Of a DNA stretch of 64,000 nucleotides, positions 36,722-44,864 are shown one piece after another. The position numbers and the translations under genes were made by a program. This stretch comes from Burkholderiaceae bacterium (lineage in GTDB: Bacteria; Pseudomonadota; Gammaproteobacteria; Burkholderiales; Burkholderiaceae_C). The notes beneath the pieces are model-generated. The model did no database searches. It saw only the letters and a program-made list of their open reading frames with translations, and was not told where the DNA came from. The stretch covers positions 1 to 64,000 of the forward strand of contig JACKLN010000003.1 in the NCBI GenBank assembly GCA_024235855.1, in the 5' to 3' direction. The stretch's first letter is position 1. Each line of letters begins with the position of its first letter.

Positions 36722-37921
36722 TCAGGCCGGCCGCTGGTCGGTGGTGCGCCGCTTCGGCGGCTCGCCCAGGTCCTCGGCCTTCATGCCGACGATGCTCATG
36801 TGCTCGGTGCCGGCGGACAGGTCGGTGTTGCGCGAACGCTGGCTGTTGAGCTTGATCTGCAGCCGAAGGTCGTTGACGCTGTCGGCGTTGCGCAGCGCGT
36901 CCTCGTAGCTGATGCTGCCGTTCTCGTAGAGGTCGAACAACGCCTGGTCGAAGGTCTGCATGCCCAGCTCGCGGCTGCGCTTCATCAACTCCTTGATCTC
37001 GGCCACCTCGCCCTTGAAGATCAGGTCGGCGATCAGAGGCGTGTTGAGCATGATCTCCACCGCGGCGATGCGGCCGCGGCCCTCCTCGCGCGGCATCAGC
37101 CGCTGCGACACCAGCGCGCGCAGGTTCAGGCTCAGGTCCATCAGCAGCTGCTGGCGGCGTTCTTCCGGGAAGAAGTTGATGATGCGGTCCAGCGCCTGGT
37201 TGGCGCTGTTGGCGTGCAGCGTGGCCAGGCACAGGTGGCCGGTCTCGGCGAAGGCGACCGCGTGCTCCATGGTCTCGCGGTCGCGGATCTCGCCCATCAG
37301 GATCACGTCGGGGGCCTGACGCAGCGTGTTCTTCAGCGCCTGCTCCCAGCCGTCGGTGTCGATGCCGACCTCGCGTTGGGTGACGATGCAGTTCTTGTGC
37401 GGGTGCACGAACTCCACCGGGTCCTCGATGGTGATGATGTGGCCGTACGAGTTCTCGTTGCGCCAGTCCACCATCGCCGCCAGCGAGGTGCTCTTGCCGG
37501 AACCGGTGGCACCGACGAAGATGCACAGGCCGCGCTTGGTCATTGCCACGTCCTTGAGCACGCGTGGCAGGTTCAGGCTTTCGATGGTCGGCAGCGTCTG
37601 CGGGATCGTGCGGAACACCAGGCCCACGTGGCCCTGCTGCATGAAGGCGTTGACGCGGAAGCGCCCCACGCCCTGCGGCGCGATGGCGAAGTTGCATTCC
37701 TTGGTGCGCTCGAACTCCGCGGCCTGCTTGTCGTTCATCACCGCTCGGGCCAGCTGCAGCGTGTGCTGGCCGGTCAGCGGCTGCGGGCTGACCTTGGTGA
37801 CCTTGCCGTCGACCTTGATCGCCGGCGGGAATTCGGCGGTCAGGAACAGGTCGGAGCCGTTGCGCGCCACCATCAGGCGCAGCAGGTCGCTGACGAACTT
37901 GGAGGCTTGATCTCTTTCCAT
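36722..37921 (-). CDS. pilU: Type IV pilus retraction ATPase PilU
   Basis: 399 residues. PilT/PilU ATPase: Walker A FVGATGSGKSTSLAAM, Asp box IITIEDPVEFVH, Walker B VILMGEIRDRETMEHAVAFA and the His box LATLHANSANQALD. It starts MERDQASKFVSDLLRLMVARNG and has a longer C-terminal tail (RNTDLSAGTEHMSIVGMKAE) than PilT, as expected for PilU. It boosts pilus retraction with PilT at the inner membrane. It follows pilT on the same strand with nine bases between. Confidence 0.94.
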   Translation of the reverse strand: MERDQASKFVSDLLRLMVARNGSDLFLTAEFPPAIKVDGKVTKVSPQPLTGQHTLQLARAVMNDKQAAEFERTKECNFAIAPQGVGRFRVNAFMQQGHVGLVFRTIPQTLPTIESLNLPRVLKDVAMTKRGLCIFVGATGSGKSTSLAAMVDWRNENSYGHIITIEDPVEFVHPHKNCIVTQREVGIDTDGWEQALKNTLRQAPDVILMGEIRDRETMEHAVAFAETGHLCLATLHANSANQALDRIINFFPEERRQQLLMDLSLNLRALVSQRLMPREEGRGRIAAVEIMLNTPLIADLIFKGEVAEIKELMKRSRELGMQTFDQALFDLYENGSISYEDALRNADSVNDLRLQIKLNSQRSRNTDLSAGTEHMSIVGMKAEDLGEPPKRRTTDQRPA

Positions 37922-37930
37922 TCGTCAGTC

Positions 37931-38974
37931 CTAGCCGGGGAAGTTCTCTGGAATCTTTGCTTTGGCTCTGGCCTCCGCCGGCGCGATCACGTTGCGCCGC
38001 ACCAGGTCGGCCAGGTTCTGGTCCAGGGTCTGCATGCCCAGGTTCTGTCCGGTCTGGATCGCGGAGTACATCTGGGCGATCTTGTTCTCGCGGATCAGGT
38101 TCTTGATCGCGGAGGTGCCGACCATGATCTCGTGCGCCGCCACGCGGCCGCTGCCGTCCTTGGTCTTGCACAGCGTCTGCGAGATCACCGCCTGCAGCGA
38201 TTCCGACAGCATCGCGCGCACCATCTCCTTTTCGGCCGCCGGGAAGACGTCCACGACGCGGTCGATGGTCTTGGCCGCGCTGCTGGTGTGCAGGGTGCCG
38301 AAGACCAGGTGGCCCGTCTCGGCGGCCGTCAGCGCCAGGCGGATGGTTTCCAGGTCGCGCAGCTCACCCACCAGGATGGCGTCCGGGTCCTCGCGCAGCG
38401 CCGAGCGCAGCGCGTTGTTGAAGGACAGCGTGTGTGGCCCGACCTCGCGCTGGTTGATCAGGCACTTCTTGCTCTCGTGCACGAATTCGATCGGGTCCTC
38501 CACCGTCAGCACGTGACCGTACTCGGTCTCGTTGAGGTGGTTGACCATGGCCGCCAGCGTGGTGCTCTTGCCCGAACCCGTGGGGCCGGTCACCAGCACC
38601 AGGCCGCGCGGCTTGAGCGCCAGCTCGGCGAACACCTTCGGGCAGTTGAGCTGCTCGAGCGTGAGGATCTTGCTCGGGATCGTCCGGAACACGGCGCCGG
38701 CGCCGCGGTTCTGGTTGAAGGCGTTGACGCGGAAGCGCGCCAGGCCCTGGATCTCGAAGCTGAAGTCGCACTCGAGCGTGTCCTCGTAGTGCTTGCGCTG
38801 GGCGTCGTTCATGATGTCGTACACCATGTCGTGCACCATCTTGTGGTCGAGCGCCTCGACGTTGATCCGGCGCACGTCGCCGTGCACACGGATCATCGGC
38901 GGCAGCCCGGCCGACAGGTGCAGGTCGGACGCCTTGTTCTTGACCGAGAAGGCCAGCAGCTGGGTGATGTCCAT
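37931..38974 (-). CDS. pilT: Type IV pilus retraction ATPase PilT
   Basis: 347 residues. MDITQLLAFSVKNKASDLHLSAG is the usual PilT N-terminus. Walker A LVTGPTGSGKSTTLAAM, Asp box VLTVEDPIEFVHESKKCLIN, Walker B AILVGELRDLETIRLALTAA, and His box VFGTLHTSSAAKTIDRVVD are intact; the AIRNLIRE-type signature appears as AIKNLIRENKIAQMYS. PilT depolymerises type IV pili, giving twitching motility and DNA uptake. The rest of the pilus genes are outside the window. It is divergent from yggS with 42 bp between, the common beta-proteobacterial order. Confidence 0.96.
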   Translation of the reverse strand: MDITQLLAFSVKNKASDLHLSAGLPPMIRVHGDVRRINVEALDHKMVHDMVYDIMNDAQRKHYEDTLECDFSFEIQGLARFRVNAFNQNRGAGAVFRTIPSKILTLEQLNCPKVFAELALKPRGLVLVTGPTGSGKSTTLAAMVNHLNETEYGHVLTVEDPIEFVHESKKCLINQREVGPHTLSFNNALRSALREDPDAILVGELRDLETIRLALTAAETGHLVFGTLHTSSAAKTIDRVVDVFPAAEKEMVRAMLSESLQAVISQTLCKTKDGSGRVAAHEIMVGTSAIKNLIRENKIAQMYSAIQTGQNLGMQTLDQNLADLVRRNVIAPAEARAKAKIPENFPG

Positions 38975-39016
38975 GCAGGATGGGGCGCGGGCAGGCGCCC
39001 TTAAGCTCGGGGGATT

Positions 39017-39709
39017 ATGAGCAGCATCGGCATCAGGCTACAAGAAGTGAAGGCGCGGCTGGCATCCGCCTGTATCGCGGCTGGCCGCGGTGTCGACAGC
39101 GTCACGCTGCTGGCGGTGAGCAAGACCCAGGGCCCTGACGCGGTGCGCGAGGCCGCCGCCGCCGGACAGCGGGCCTTTGGCGAGAATTACGTGCAGGAAG
39201 CGCTGGACAAGATGGCCGCGCTACGCGACCTGCCGCTGCAGTGGCACCTGATCGGCCCGCTGCAAAGCAACAAGACACGGGTGGTGGCCGAGGCCTTCGA
39301 CTGGGTGCATTCGGTGGACCGGCTGAAGATCGCCCAGCGCCTGGCCGACCAGCGCCCGGCGCACCTGCCGCCGCTGCAGCTGTGCCTGCAGGTCAACGTC
39401 AGTGGCGAGGCCAGCAAGAGTGGCGTCGCGCCAACGGACGTGCCCGCGCTGGCCGCGGCCGTGTCCGGGCTGCCGGCGGCGCGCGTGCAACTGCGCGGGC
39501 TGATGGCCATTCCGGCGCCGGCCGACACGGTGGCGGCGCAGCGTCTGCCCCACCGCGCGTTGCGGGAGCTCGCCGCGGCCCTGGCTGAACAGGGGTTGCA
39601 TCTGGACACCTTGTCGATGGGCATGAGCGACGACCTGGAGGCGGCCGTGCTCGAGGGCTCGACGATGGTGCGCGTGGGCACGGCGATCTTCGGCCGGCGC
39701 TTGGCCTGA
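39017..39709 (+). CDS. yggS: PLP homeostasis protein YggS/PROSC family
   Basis: 230 residues. LLAVSKTQGPDAVREAAAAG holds the PLP-binding Lys; GENYVQEALDK, WHLIGPLQSNKTR, WVHSVDRLKIAQRL, LQLCLQVNVSGEASKSG and LSMGMSDDLEAAVLEGSTMVRVGTAIFG are all family motifs. It is a non-catalytic fold-type III PLP-binding protein that buffers vitamin B6 in the cytosol. Full length. No strong Shine-Dalgarno; TTAAGCT lies about ten bases before the ATG as a possible -10, so it may be leaderless. Confidence 0.94.
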   Translation: MSSIGIRLQEVKARLASACIAAGRGVDSVTLLAVSKTQGPDAVREAAAAGQRAFGENYVQEALDKMAALRDLPLQWHLIGPLQSNKTRVVAEAFDWVHSVDRLKIAQRLADQRPAHLPPLQLCLQVNVSGEASKSGVAPTDVPALAAAVSGLPAARVQLRGLMAIPAPADTVAAQRLPHRALRELAAALAEQGLHLDTLSMGMSDDLEAAVLEGSTMVRVGTAIFGRRLA

Positions 39710-39750
39710 ATCCCGCGCGCACTGGCGAGAATCCTTCACGAACATTGCCC

Positions 39751-39777
39751 TCAAGTTTTCACTTGAGCGGCCGAGCG
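39751..39777 (+). promoter_or_regulatory. FliA (sigma-28)-like promoter upstream of the S8 protease gene
   Basis: TCAAGTTT (39751-39758), an exact 11-nt spacer, then GCCGAGCG (39770-39777). The flagellar sigma factor FliA prefers TAAAGTTT-N11-GCCGATAA, and beta-proteobacterial sites often begin TCAAG. The -35 matches at seven of eight positions and the -10 at five. Predicted start near 39785 gives a leader of about 137 nt. Confidence 0.45.
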
Positions 39778-39785
39778 GAAAAATT

Positions 39786-39864
39786 CACGCAGGCCGGCGT
39801 GCTTTCTTCACGCCCAATCGTTCACGTTTCCAAATGTGAGATGCCCCTGAAACAAGGGGTTTTT
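39786..39864 (+). ncRNA. Structured 5' leader of the S8 protease gene (three hairpins)
   Basis: Three successive stems can form: CACGC/GCGTG (39786-39801); TCACGTTT/AAATGTGA with one G-U pair (39822-39839); and CCCCT/AGGGG (39844-39859) followed at once by TTTTT. The last looks like a short intrinsic terminator, so the leader could act as an attenuator. No known riboswitch consensus was recognised. Confidence 0.4.
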
Positions 39865-39921
39865 CCGATGATCGCGCCCACTCGCCCCGCACCGGGCCGA
39901 GCGTTGGGAAAGGAAACAAGA

Positions 39922-42117
39922 ATGACCGTGCTGACCCCGTTCATCGTGTTGATCGAACGCCGTCGCCTGAAGCAGAAACTCGGTTGGCTGATGGCCTCGC
40001 TGCTGCTGGCCGCCGGTGTCACGGCGCACGCCGATGCCGCGCAGGAGGGCAAGAAGCATCGCAAGTTCGCCCGCGACCTGGCCCCGGCGATCGATGCGCG
40101 CGACGATGCCCCCCTGCGGCACCGTTGGGAGAAGAAGAAGAACGGCAAGCGCATGGTGCAGGCCGTGGTGGTCAGCGACTCGAGCGATCCGGAACTCAAG
40201 GCCCTGCAGCGCTTCATCGAGCGCGCTGGCGGCACGGTGCACGCCCGCTTCGCGTCGGTGCGCGCCCTGTCGGTGACGATGCCGGCGCGCGCGCTGCGCC
40301 GCCTGGAGGCGCGTGACGACGTGGTCTCGGTGTCGCCCAACCGCGTGACGGCGCGTGCCGGCAGCGACCTCGAACTCACCACCGGCGCCCTGACCTCGGC
40401 GGTCCGTACCGACAGCCTGTCGCTGCTCCCGGGCTGGGGCCTGGACGGCAGCGGCGTGGGCATCGCGGTGCTGGACTCCGGCGTCATGCGCCGCCACGCC
40501 GCCTTCCTGGACGCGAACGGCAACAGCCGCGTGGTCAAGAGCGTGAACCTGGTGGGCGCCGGCAGCTCGGCACTGCAGGCGGCCGGCTACGCCCCGGGCA
40601 GCACGGCTCGCGAGGCCTTCGAGGCGTCGGTGGACAACGGCGGCAACGCCGACCCGGACCGCCACGGCCACGGCACCCACGTGGCCGCGGTCGCTGCCGG
40701 GCGCGCCACCACCCTGGTCAAGGGCACCGCCGGTGTGGCCCCGGGGGCGTCGATCGTCGACGTGAAGGTGCTGGGCGACGACGGCCAGGGCACGATGGCC
40801 GACGTGCTCGGCGGCCTGGACTGGGTGATCTACAACGCCAAGCGCTACAACATCCGCGTCGTCAACCTCAGCCTCGCGTCGGACTCCACCGAATCCTGGG
40901 AGACCGACCCGTTGGCGCGGGCGGCCCGGGCCGCCACGGCCGCCGGGCTCACGGTGGTGGTCTCGGCCGGCAACTACGGCCGCGCGGCGGACGGCCGGCT
41001 GCGCTTCGGCAGCATCGGCTCGCCGGGCCACGACCCGTCGGTGATCACCGTGGGCTCCACCCACATGCAGGGCACGACGGCGCGCGGCGACGACACCGTC
41101 AACCTGTTCAGTTCGCGTGGCCCCACGCGCGGTGCGCTGGAGCTGACCAATGGCAGCGTGCGCATCGACAACCTGATGAAGCCGGACCTGGTGGCGCCGG
41201 GCAACCGCATTGTCGGCGCCGCCGCCGTGGCCACCAACGGCACCTGGAACAAGCTGGCGCGCGACTACCCAGCGCTGACGCTGGGCCTGGGGCTGCTGCA
41301 GGGCAACGACCGCAATCTGATGTACCTCTCGGGCACGTCGGTCTCCGCGCCGGTGGTGGCCGGTGCCGCGGCGGTGCTGCTGCAGGCCAACCCCGGCCTG
41401 ACGCCACCCCTGGTCAAGGCGCTGCTGCAGTTCACCGCACAGCCATTGCCGGGTGCGGCCCTGGCCGAACAGGGCGCCGGCCTGCTGAACCTGGACGGGG
41501 CCGTGCGCATCGCGCGTTCGCTGCGCACCGACATCGCCCAGCGCATCGCTTCGGGCAACATGCGCGTCGGCGACTCGATGCTGGCCAGCAGCATGCCGGC
41601 CTTGCCGACGAGCACGGTGGGCTGGGAGACCTTCAACTGGGGCCGCATGGTCTTTGTCGGTGGCTCGCACATCGCGTCGCACAGCTCGCTGTTCCGCTAC
41701 TACCAGGCCATCTGGGACCCGCGCCTGGTCTGGGCCAACGGCAAGACCCAGCGCATCGACATCAACTACTGGCCGGCCAGCGGCTCGGTGGCGGCCAACA
41801 CCGTGCCGCGCAGCTTCAACACCGTGCCGGTGAACAGCGGCGCGTTGCTCAGTGGCGGTGTGGTGCTGGGGTCGGCGCTCACCGGCACGCAGAGCGTGCT
41901 GGCCGGTGCGGACGTGGTGTCTGGCGCGCTGATCTCCGGCAGCGGCGTGATCCTCAGCGAAGGGGTGATCCTGAGCGAGGGCGTGATCCTGAGCGAGGGG
42001 GTCATCCTGAGCGAGGGCGTGATCCTGAGCGAGGGGGTCATCCTCAGCGAAGGCGTGATCCTGAGCGAGGGGGTCATCCTGAGCGAGGGCGTGATCCTCA
42101 GCGAGGGCCAGCCCTGA
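39922..42117 (+). CDS. Secreted subtilisin-like (S8) serine protease with C-terminal GVILSE repeats
   Basis: 731 residues from ATG 39922, which has AAGGAAA seven bases upstream. A signal-like segment (GWLMASLLLAAGVTAHADA) begins about residue 21. An inhibitor-I9-like propeptide spans ~60-145 (VQAVVVSDSSDPELKALQRF to VVSVSPNR). The catalytic triad is Asp185 (AVLDSG), His250 (HGHGTHVAAVAAG) and Ser473 (LSGTSVSAPVVAG), with oxyanion Asn in VVSAGNYG. After the domain, a ~150-residue linker leads to nine exact GVILSE hexapeptides ending GQP. The tail could form a stacked beta structure. The gene has a FliA-like promoter and structured leader, and precedes the c-di-GMP gene. Confidence 0.93.
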   Translation: MTVLTPFIVLIERRRLKQKLGWLMASLLLAAGVTAHADAAQEGKKHRKFARDLAPAIDARDDAPLRHRWEKKKNGKRMVQAVVVSDSSDPELKALQRFIERAGGTVHARFASVRALSVTMPARALRRLEARDDVVSVSPNRVTARAGSDLELTTGALTSAVRTDSLSLLPGWGLDGSGVGIAVLDSGVMRRHAAFLDANGNSRVVKSVNLVGAGSSALQAAGYAPGSTAREAFEASVDNGGNADPDRHGHGTHVAAVAAGRATTLVKGTAGVAPGASIVDVKVLGDDGQGTMADVLGGLDWVIYNAKRYNIRVVNLSLASDSTESWETDPLARAARAATAAGLTVVVSAGNYGRAADGRLRFGSIGSPGHDPSVITVGSTHMQGTTARGDDTVNLFSSRGPTRGALELTNGSVRIDNLMKPDLVAPGNRIVGAAAVATNGTWNKLARDYPALTLGLGLLQGNDRNLMYLSGTSVSAPVVAGAAAVLLQANPGLTPPLVKALLQFTAQPLPGAALAEQGAGLLNLDGAVRIARSLRTDIAQRIASGNMRVGDSMLASSMPALPTSTVGWETFNWGRMVFVGGSHIASHSSLFRYYQAIWDPRLVWANGKTQRIDINYWPASGSVAANTVPRSFNTVPVNSGALLSGGVVLGSALTGTQSVLAGADVVSGALISGSGVILSEGVILSEGVILSEGVILSEGVILSEGVILSEGVILSEGVILSEGVILSEGQP
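41944..42105 (+). repeat. Nine tandem 18-bp repeats encoding GVILSE
   Basis: Nine in-frame 18-base units, each coding Gly-Val-Ile-Leu-Ser-Glu. Units alternate between ggc-gtg and ggg-gtc codon starts from unit 3 on, so the DNA has a 36-bp higher-order period, a sign of recent duplication of unit pairs. Copy number may vary between strains. Confidence 0.95.
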
Positions 42118-42144
42118 CCATCGCCCGGCAGGTGTCATCCTGCC

Positions 42145-42171
42145 TCAAGCCTTGACCCGGGGTGCCGATAG
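42145..42171 (+). promoter_or_regulatory. FliA (sigma-28)-like promoter of the GGDEF-EAL gene
   Basis: TCAAGCCT (42145-42152), an exact 11-nt spacer, then GCCGATAG (42164-42171). The -10 matches the FliA consensus GCCGATAA at seven of eight bases; the -35 has the TCAAG start usual in beta-proteobacteria. Predicted start near 42178, about 29 nt before ATG 42207. The -10 lies inside the upstream gene's terminator stem. Confidence 0.6.
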
Positions 42172-42192
42172 ACCGGCACCCCATTTGTTTTC
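42159..42192 (+). terminator. Intrinsic terminator after the S8 protease gene
   Basis: GGGGTGCCG (42159-42167) and CGGCACCCC (42174-42182) form nine perfect pairs around ATAGAC, followed by ATTTGTTTTC. A smaller stem GGCAGG/CCTGCC lies just before it at 42127-42144. The terminator ends 15 bases before the next gene's ATG and overlaps its FliA-like -10. Confidence 0.85.
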
Positions 42193-42206
42193 AGGGCTCG
42201 CCATTC

Positions 42207-44825
42207 ATGTCCGCACAGCCCCCCGCTGCCCCTGAGCCGCTGCCCGCCAGGCCCTGGCAGCGGCTGCATGCCGCGCTGATGCCGGACTACAACCGGGCGG
42301 CCACCGCGTACTGGTGGAGCGTGGTGCTGCTGGGGGTGGCGGCCTTGCTCTGGTCGGTCGATCAGGTGGCTGCGGGGCCGGCATCGTTCGGGCTGCAGGT
42401 GCTGGCCGGGTGCGTGGTCACCATGCTGGCGGGCCTGTTCCCGGTGCGCATCCCGGGCTCGAACAATTCGTTCGCCGCCGGCGAGATCTTCATCATCCTG
42501 GTGCTGCTCGTCTATGGGCCGGAGGCTGCCGTGCTGGCCGCCGCCTGCGAAACCGGTGTCGGTGCCCTGCGCACGTCCAAGCGCTGGACCAGCCGCATCG
42601 TCAGCCCGGCAGCGTCGGCCCTGTCGATGCTGGTGATGGGCACGGCGTTGCACGTGTGCATCGATGCGCTCCCGCCCGGCGCCATCGGCGAGGCCTCCGT
42701 GCTCGTGCTGGCGATGGTCTTCGCGGTGGCGCACTTCGTGCAGAACATGCTGCTGATCACGCTGGTGCTGCACCTCAAGGCGCGCCAGCGGCTGGACCTG
42801 CGCGCCTTCTTCTCCAGCTTCGGCTGGGTGGGCACCAGCTATGCGGCCAGCGCGCTGATCGCCGGGCTGCTGTACCTGGCCTTCCGTACCACCGGCATCG
42901 GCGTGATGGCCGGTGCGGTGCCCATCATCATCGTGCTGCTGGTGATGCTGCACTACCACTTCCGCCAGCGCGAGTCGGACGACGAGGCCCAGCGGCTGCG
43001 CATCGAGGCCGCCGAGCGCGAAGCCGAACAGGCGGCCCGCCACCTGCAGGCGCTGCGGGCCAGCGAGCAGCGATTCCACAGCGCCTTCTCGCACGCGGCC
43101 ATCGGCATGGCGCTGGTGCAGCCCGACGGCCGGGTGCTGCAGGTCAACGGTGCGCTGTGCGCGCTGCTGGGCAGCGACGAGGCCACCCTGGTGGGGCGGC
43201 CGTTCCAGTCCGTCGTGCACCCCGAGGACGTGGCCCTGCTGCAGCGCCAGTGGCGCGACGTGGGCTCGCCGCGGGGCAGCGATGCCACGGTGGAACTGCG
43301 CTGCGTGCCCACCGACGGCCGCGCGCTGCACGTGGCGCTGCACAGCGGCCAGTTTGCCGACGACGACGCGGCCGAGCCCTGCCTGATCCTGCAGGTGCAG
43401 GACATCACGGCACGTCGCCAGGCCGAGGCGCAGTTGCAGCACATCGCCTACCACGACGGTCTGACGGCGCTGGCCAACCGCATCCGCTTCGGCCAGTGCC
43501 TGGCGCAGGCCATCGAGCGCGGCCAGCGCGAGCCGGGTTACGCCTTCGCGGTGATGTACCTCGACTTCGACCGCTTCAAGCTCATCAACGACACGCTGGG
43601 CCACAGCGCCGGCGATCGCTTCCTGACCCAGGTGGCCAAGCGCATCCAGGCCCAGGTGCGGCCCTGCGACACCGTCGGCCGGTTGGGGGGCGACGAGTTC
43701 GCCGTGCTGGTGGACAACCTGGGCGACGAGTCTGCGTTGCTGGCGATGGCCGAGCGGCTGCAGCAGGTGCTGGCGCAGCCCTATGCGCTGGACGGCACCG
43801 AGGTCACCAGCAGCGCCAGCATCGGCATCACCTTCAGCAGCGTCGGCTACGAGACGCCGGGCGACGTGCTGCGCGACGCCGACATCGCGATGTACCGCGC
43901 CAAGGCCGCCGGGCGCGCGCGCACGGCGCTGTTCGACGCCAGCCTGCGCGCCCAGCTGGCGTCGCAGGTGAACCTGGAACGCGACCTGCGCCGCGCGCTG
44001 GAGCAGCAGCAGCTGAGCCTGGCCTTCCAGCCGATCTACGACCTCGGCTCCGGCCGCGTGGACAGCTTCGAGGCCCTGGTGCGCTGGCAGCATCCGGAGC
44101 GCGGCGCCGTGCCGCCGTCCACCTTCATCCCGCTTGCCGAGGAGTCGGCGCTGATCGGCCAGCTCACCGAGTGGGTGCTGCGCCACGCCTGCGCCCAGTT
44201 GCGCGCCTTCGAGCGCGACCTGCCCCCGGGCCATGCCCGCCCGCGGCTGCACGTCAACGTCTCCGGCACCGACATGTGCCGGGTCAACTTCGTCTCCCAG
44301 GTGGCCGCGGCGCTGCTGAGCAACGGGCTGGAGCCCGGCCAGCTGACGCTGGAGATCACCGAAAGCACGCTGATGCAGCGGCTGGACAACGCGCTGGACG
44401 TGATGGGGCGCCTGCGCGAGCTGGGCGTGGGCCTGTCGGTGGACGACTTCGGCACCGGCTACTCGTCGCTGGCCTACCTGTCGACCCTGCCGATCACGAG
44501 CCTGAAGATCGACCGCAGCTTCGTGCAGCGCCTGCAGGACCAGACCAGCGACGCCGAGGTCGTGAAGGCCGTGATCACGCTGGGCCATGCGCTGGGCAAG
44601 ACGGTGATTGCCGAAGGCATCGAGACGCCCGGCCAGCTGGCGCAGCTGCGTGCCCTGGGCTGCGGCCTGGGCCAGGGCTACCTGCTGGCGCGGCCGTTGA
44701 GCCCGGAGGCCGCCTCGGCCGTGGTCGCCGTCGAGCGGCGCTGGCCCGGGCCGGACGCGCGGCCGTCGGACTTCGCGCGCTTCACGCCCACGGGTTTCAG
44801 CGACTCGGCACTCACGGTGCACTGA
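42207..44825 (+). CDS. Seven-TM PAS-GGDEF-EAL cyclic-di-GMP enzyme
   Basis: 872 residues from ATG 42207. About seven membrane helices fill residues 35-265 (from YWWSVVLLGVAALLW to AVPIIIVLLVMLHYH). A coiled linker (RLRIEAAEREAEQAARHLQAL) leads to a PAS domain, ~280-410 (FHSAFSHAAIGMALVQPDGR). The GGDEF domain has the intact active site GGDEF at 494-498, and the EAL domain has EAL at 622-624, ITESTLMQR, DDFGTGYSSL and KIDRSFV. Both synthase and phosphodiesterase motifs look intact, so net activity cannot be told. A FliA-like promoter lies just upstream, which would tie it to flagellar control. Convergent with the Lrp-type gene. Confidence 0.94.
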   Translation: MSAQPPAAPEPLPARPWQRLHAALMPDYNRAATAYWWSVVLLGVAALLWSVDQVAAGPASFGLQVLAGCVVTMLAGLFPVRIPGSNNSFAAGEIFIILVLLVYGPEAAVLAAACETGVGALRTSKRWTSRIVSPAASALSMLVMGTALHVCIDALPPGAIGEASVLVLAMVFAVAHFVQNMLLITLVLHLKARQRLDLRAFFSSFGWVGTSYAASALIAGLLYLAFRTTGIGVMAGAVPIIIVLLVMLHYHFRQRESDDEAQRLRIEAAEREAEQAARHLQALRASEQRFHSAFSHAAIGMALVQPDGRVLQVNGALCALLGSDEATLVGRPFQSVVHPEDVALLQRQWRDVGSPRGSDATVELRCVPTDGRALHVALHSGQFADDDAAEPCLILQVQDITARRQAEAQLQHIAYHDGLTALANRIRFGQCLAQAIERGQREPGYAFAVMYLDFDRFKLINDTLGHSAGDRFLTQVAKRIQAQVRPCDTVGRLGGDEFAVLVDNLGDESALLAMAERLQQVLAQPYALDGTEVTSSASIGITFSSVGYETPGDVLRDADIAMYRAKAAGRARTALFDASLRAQLASQVNLERDLRRALEQQQLSLAFQPIYDLGSGRVDSFEALVRWQHPERGAVPPSTFIPLAEESALIGQLTEWVLRHACAQLRAFERDLPPGHARPRLHVNVSGTDMCRVNFVSQVAAALLSNGLEPGQLTLEITESTLMQRLDNALDVMGRLRELGVGLSVDDFGTGYSSLAYLSTLPITSLKIDRSFVQRLQDQTSDAEVVKAVITLGHALGKTVIAEGIETPGQLAQLRALGCGLGQGYLLARPLSPEAASAVVAVERRWPGPDARPSDFARFTPTGFSDSALTVH

Positions 44826-44864
44826 ACCAGGCCGGCACGGGCTGACCACCCGCCGCCGCCAGGG

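Noticed and set aside
39781..39864. c-di-GMP (GEMM) riboswitch in the protease leader
   Set aside because: The leader has hairpins but lacks the conserved GEMM blocks I know.
41944..42105. Possible CRISPR-like array
   Set aside because: The units are contiguous 18-bp codon repeats in frame with the protease gene, with no spacers.
42174..42206. A sigma-70 promoter using TTGACC at 42152 for the GGDEF-EAL gene
   Set aside because: No acceptable -10 lies 16-18 bases downstream; the FliA-like reading of the same region is far better.
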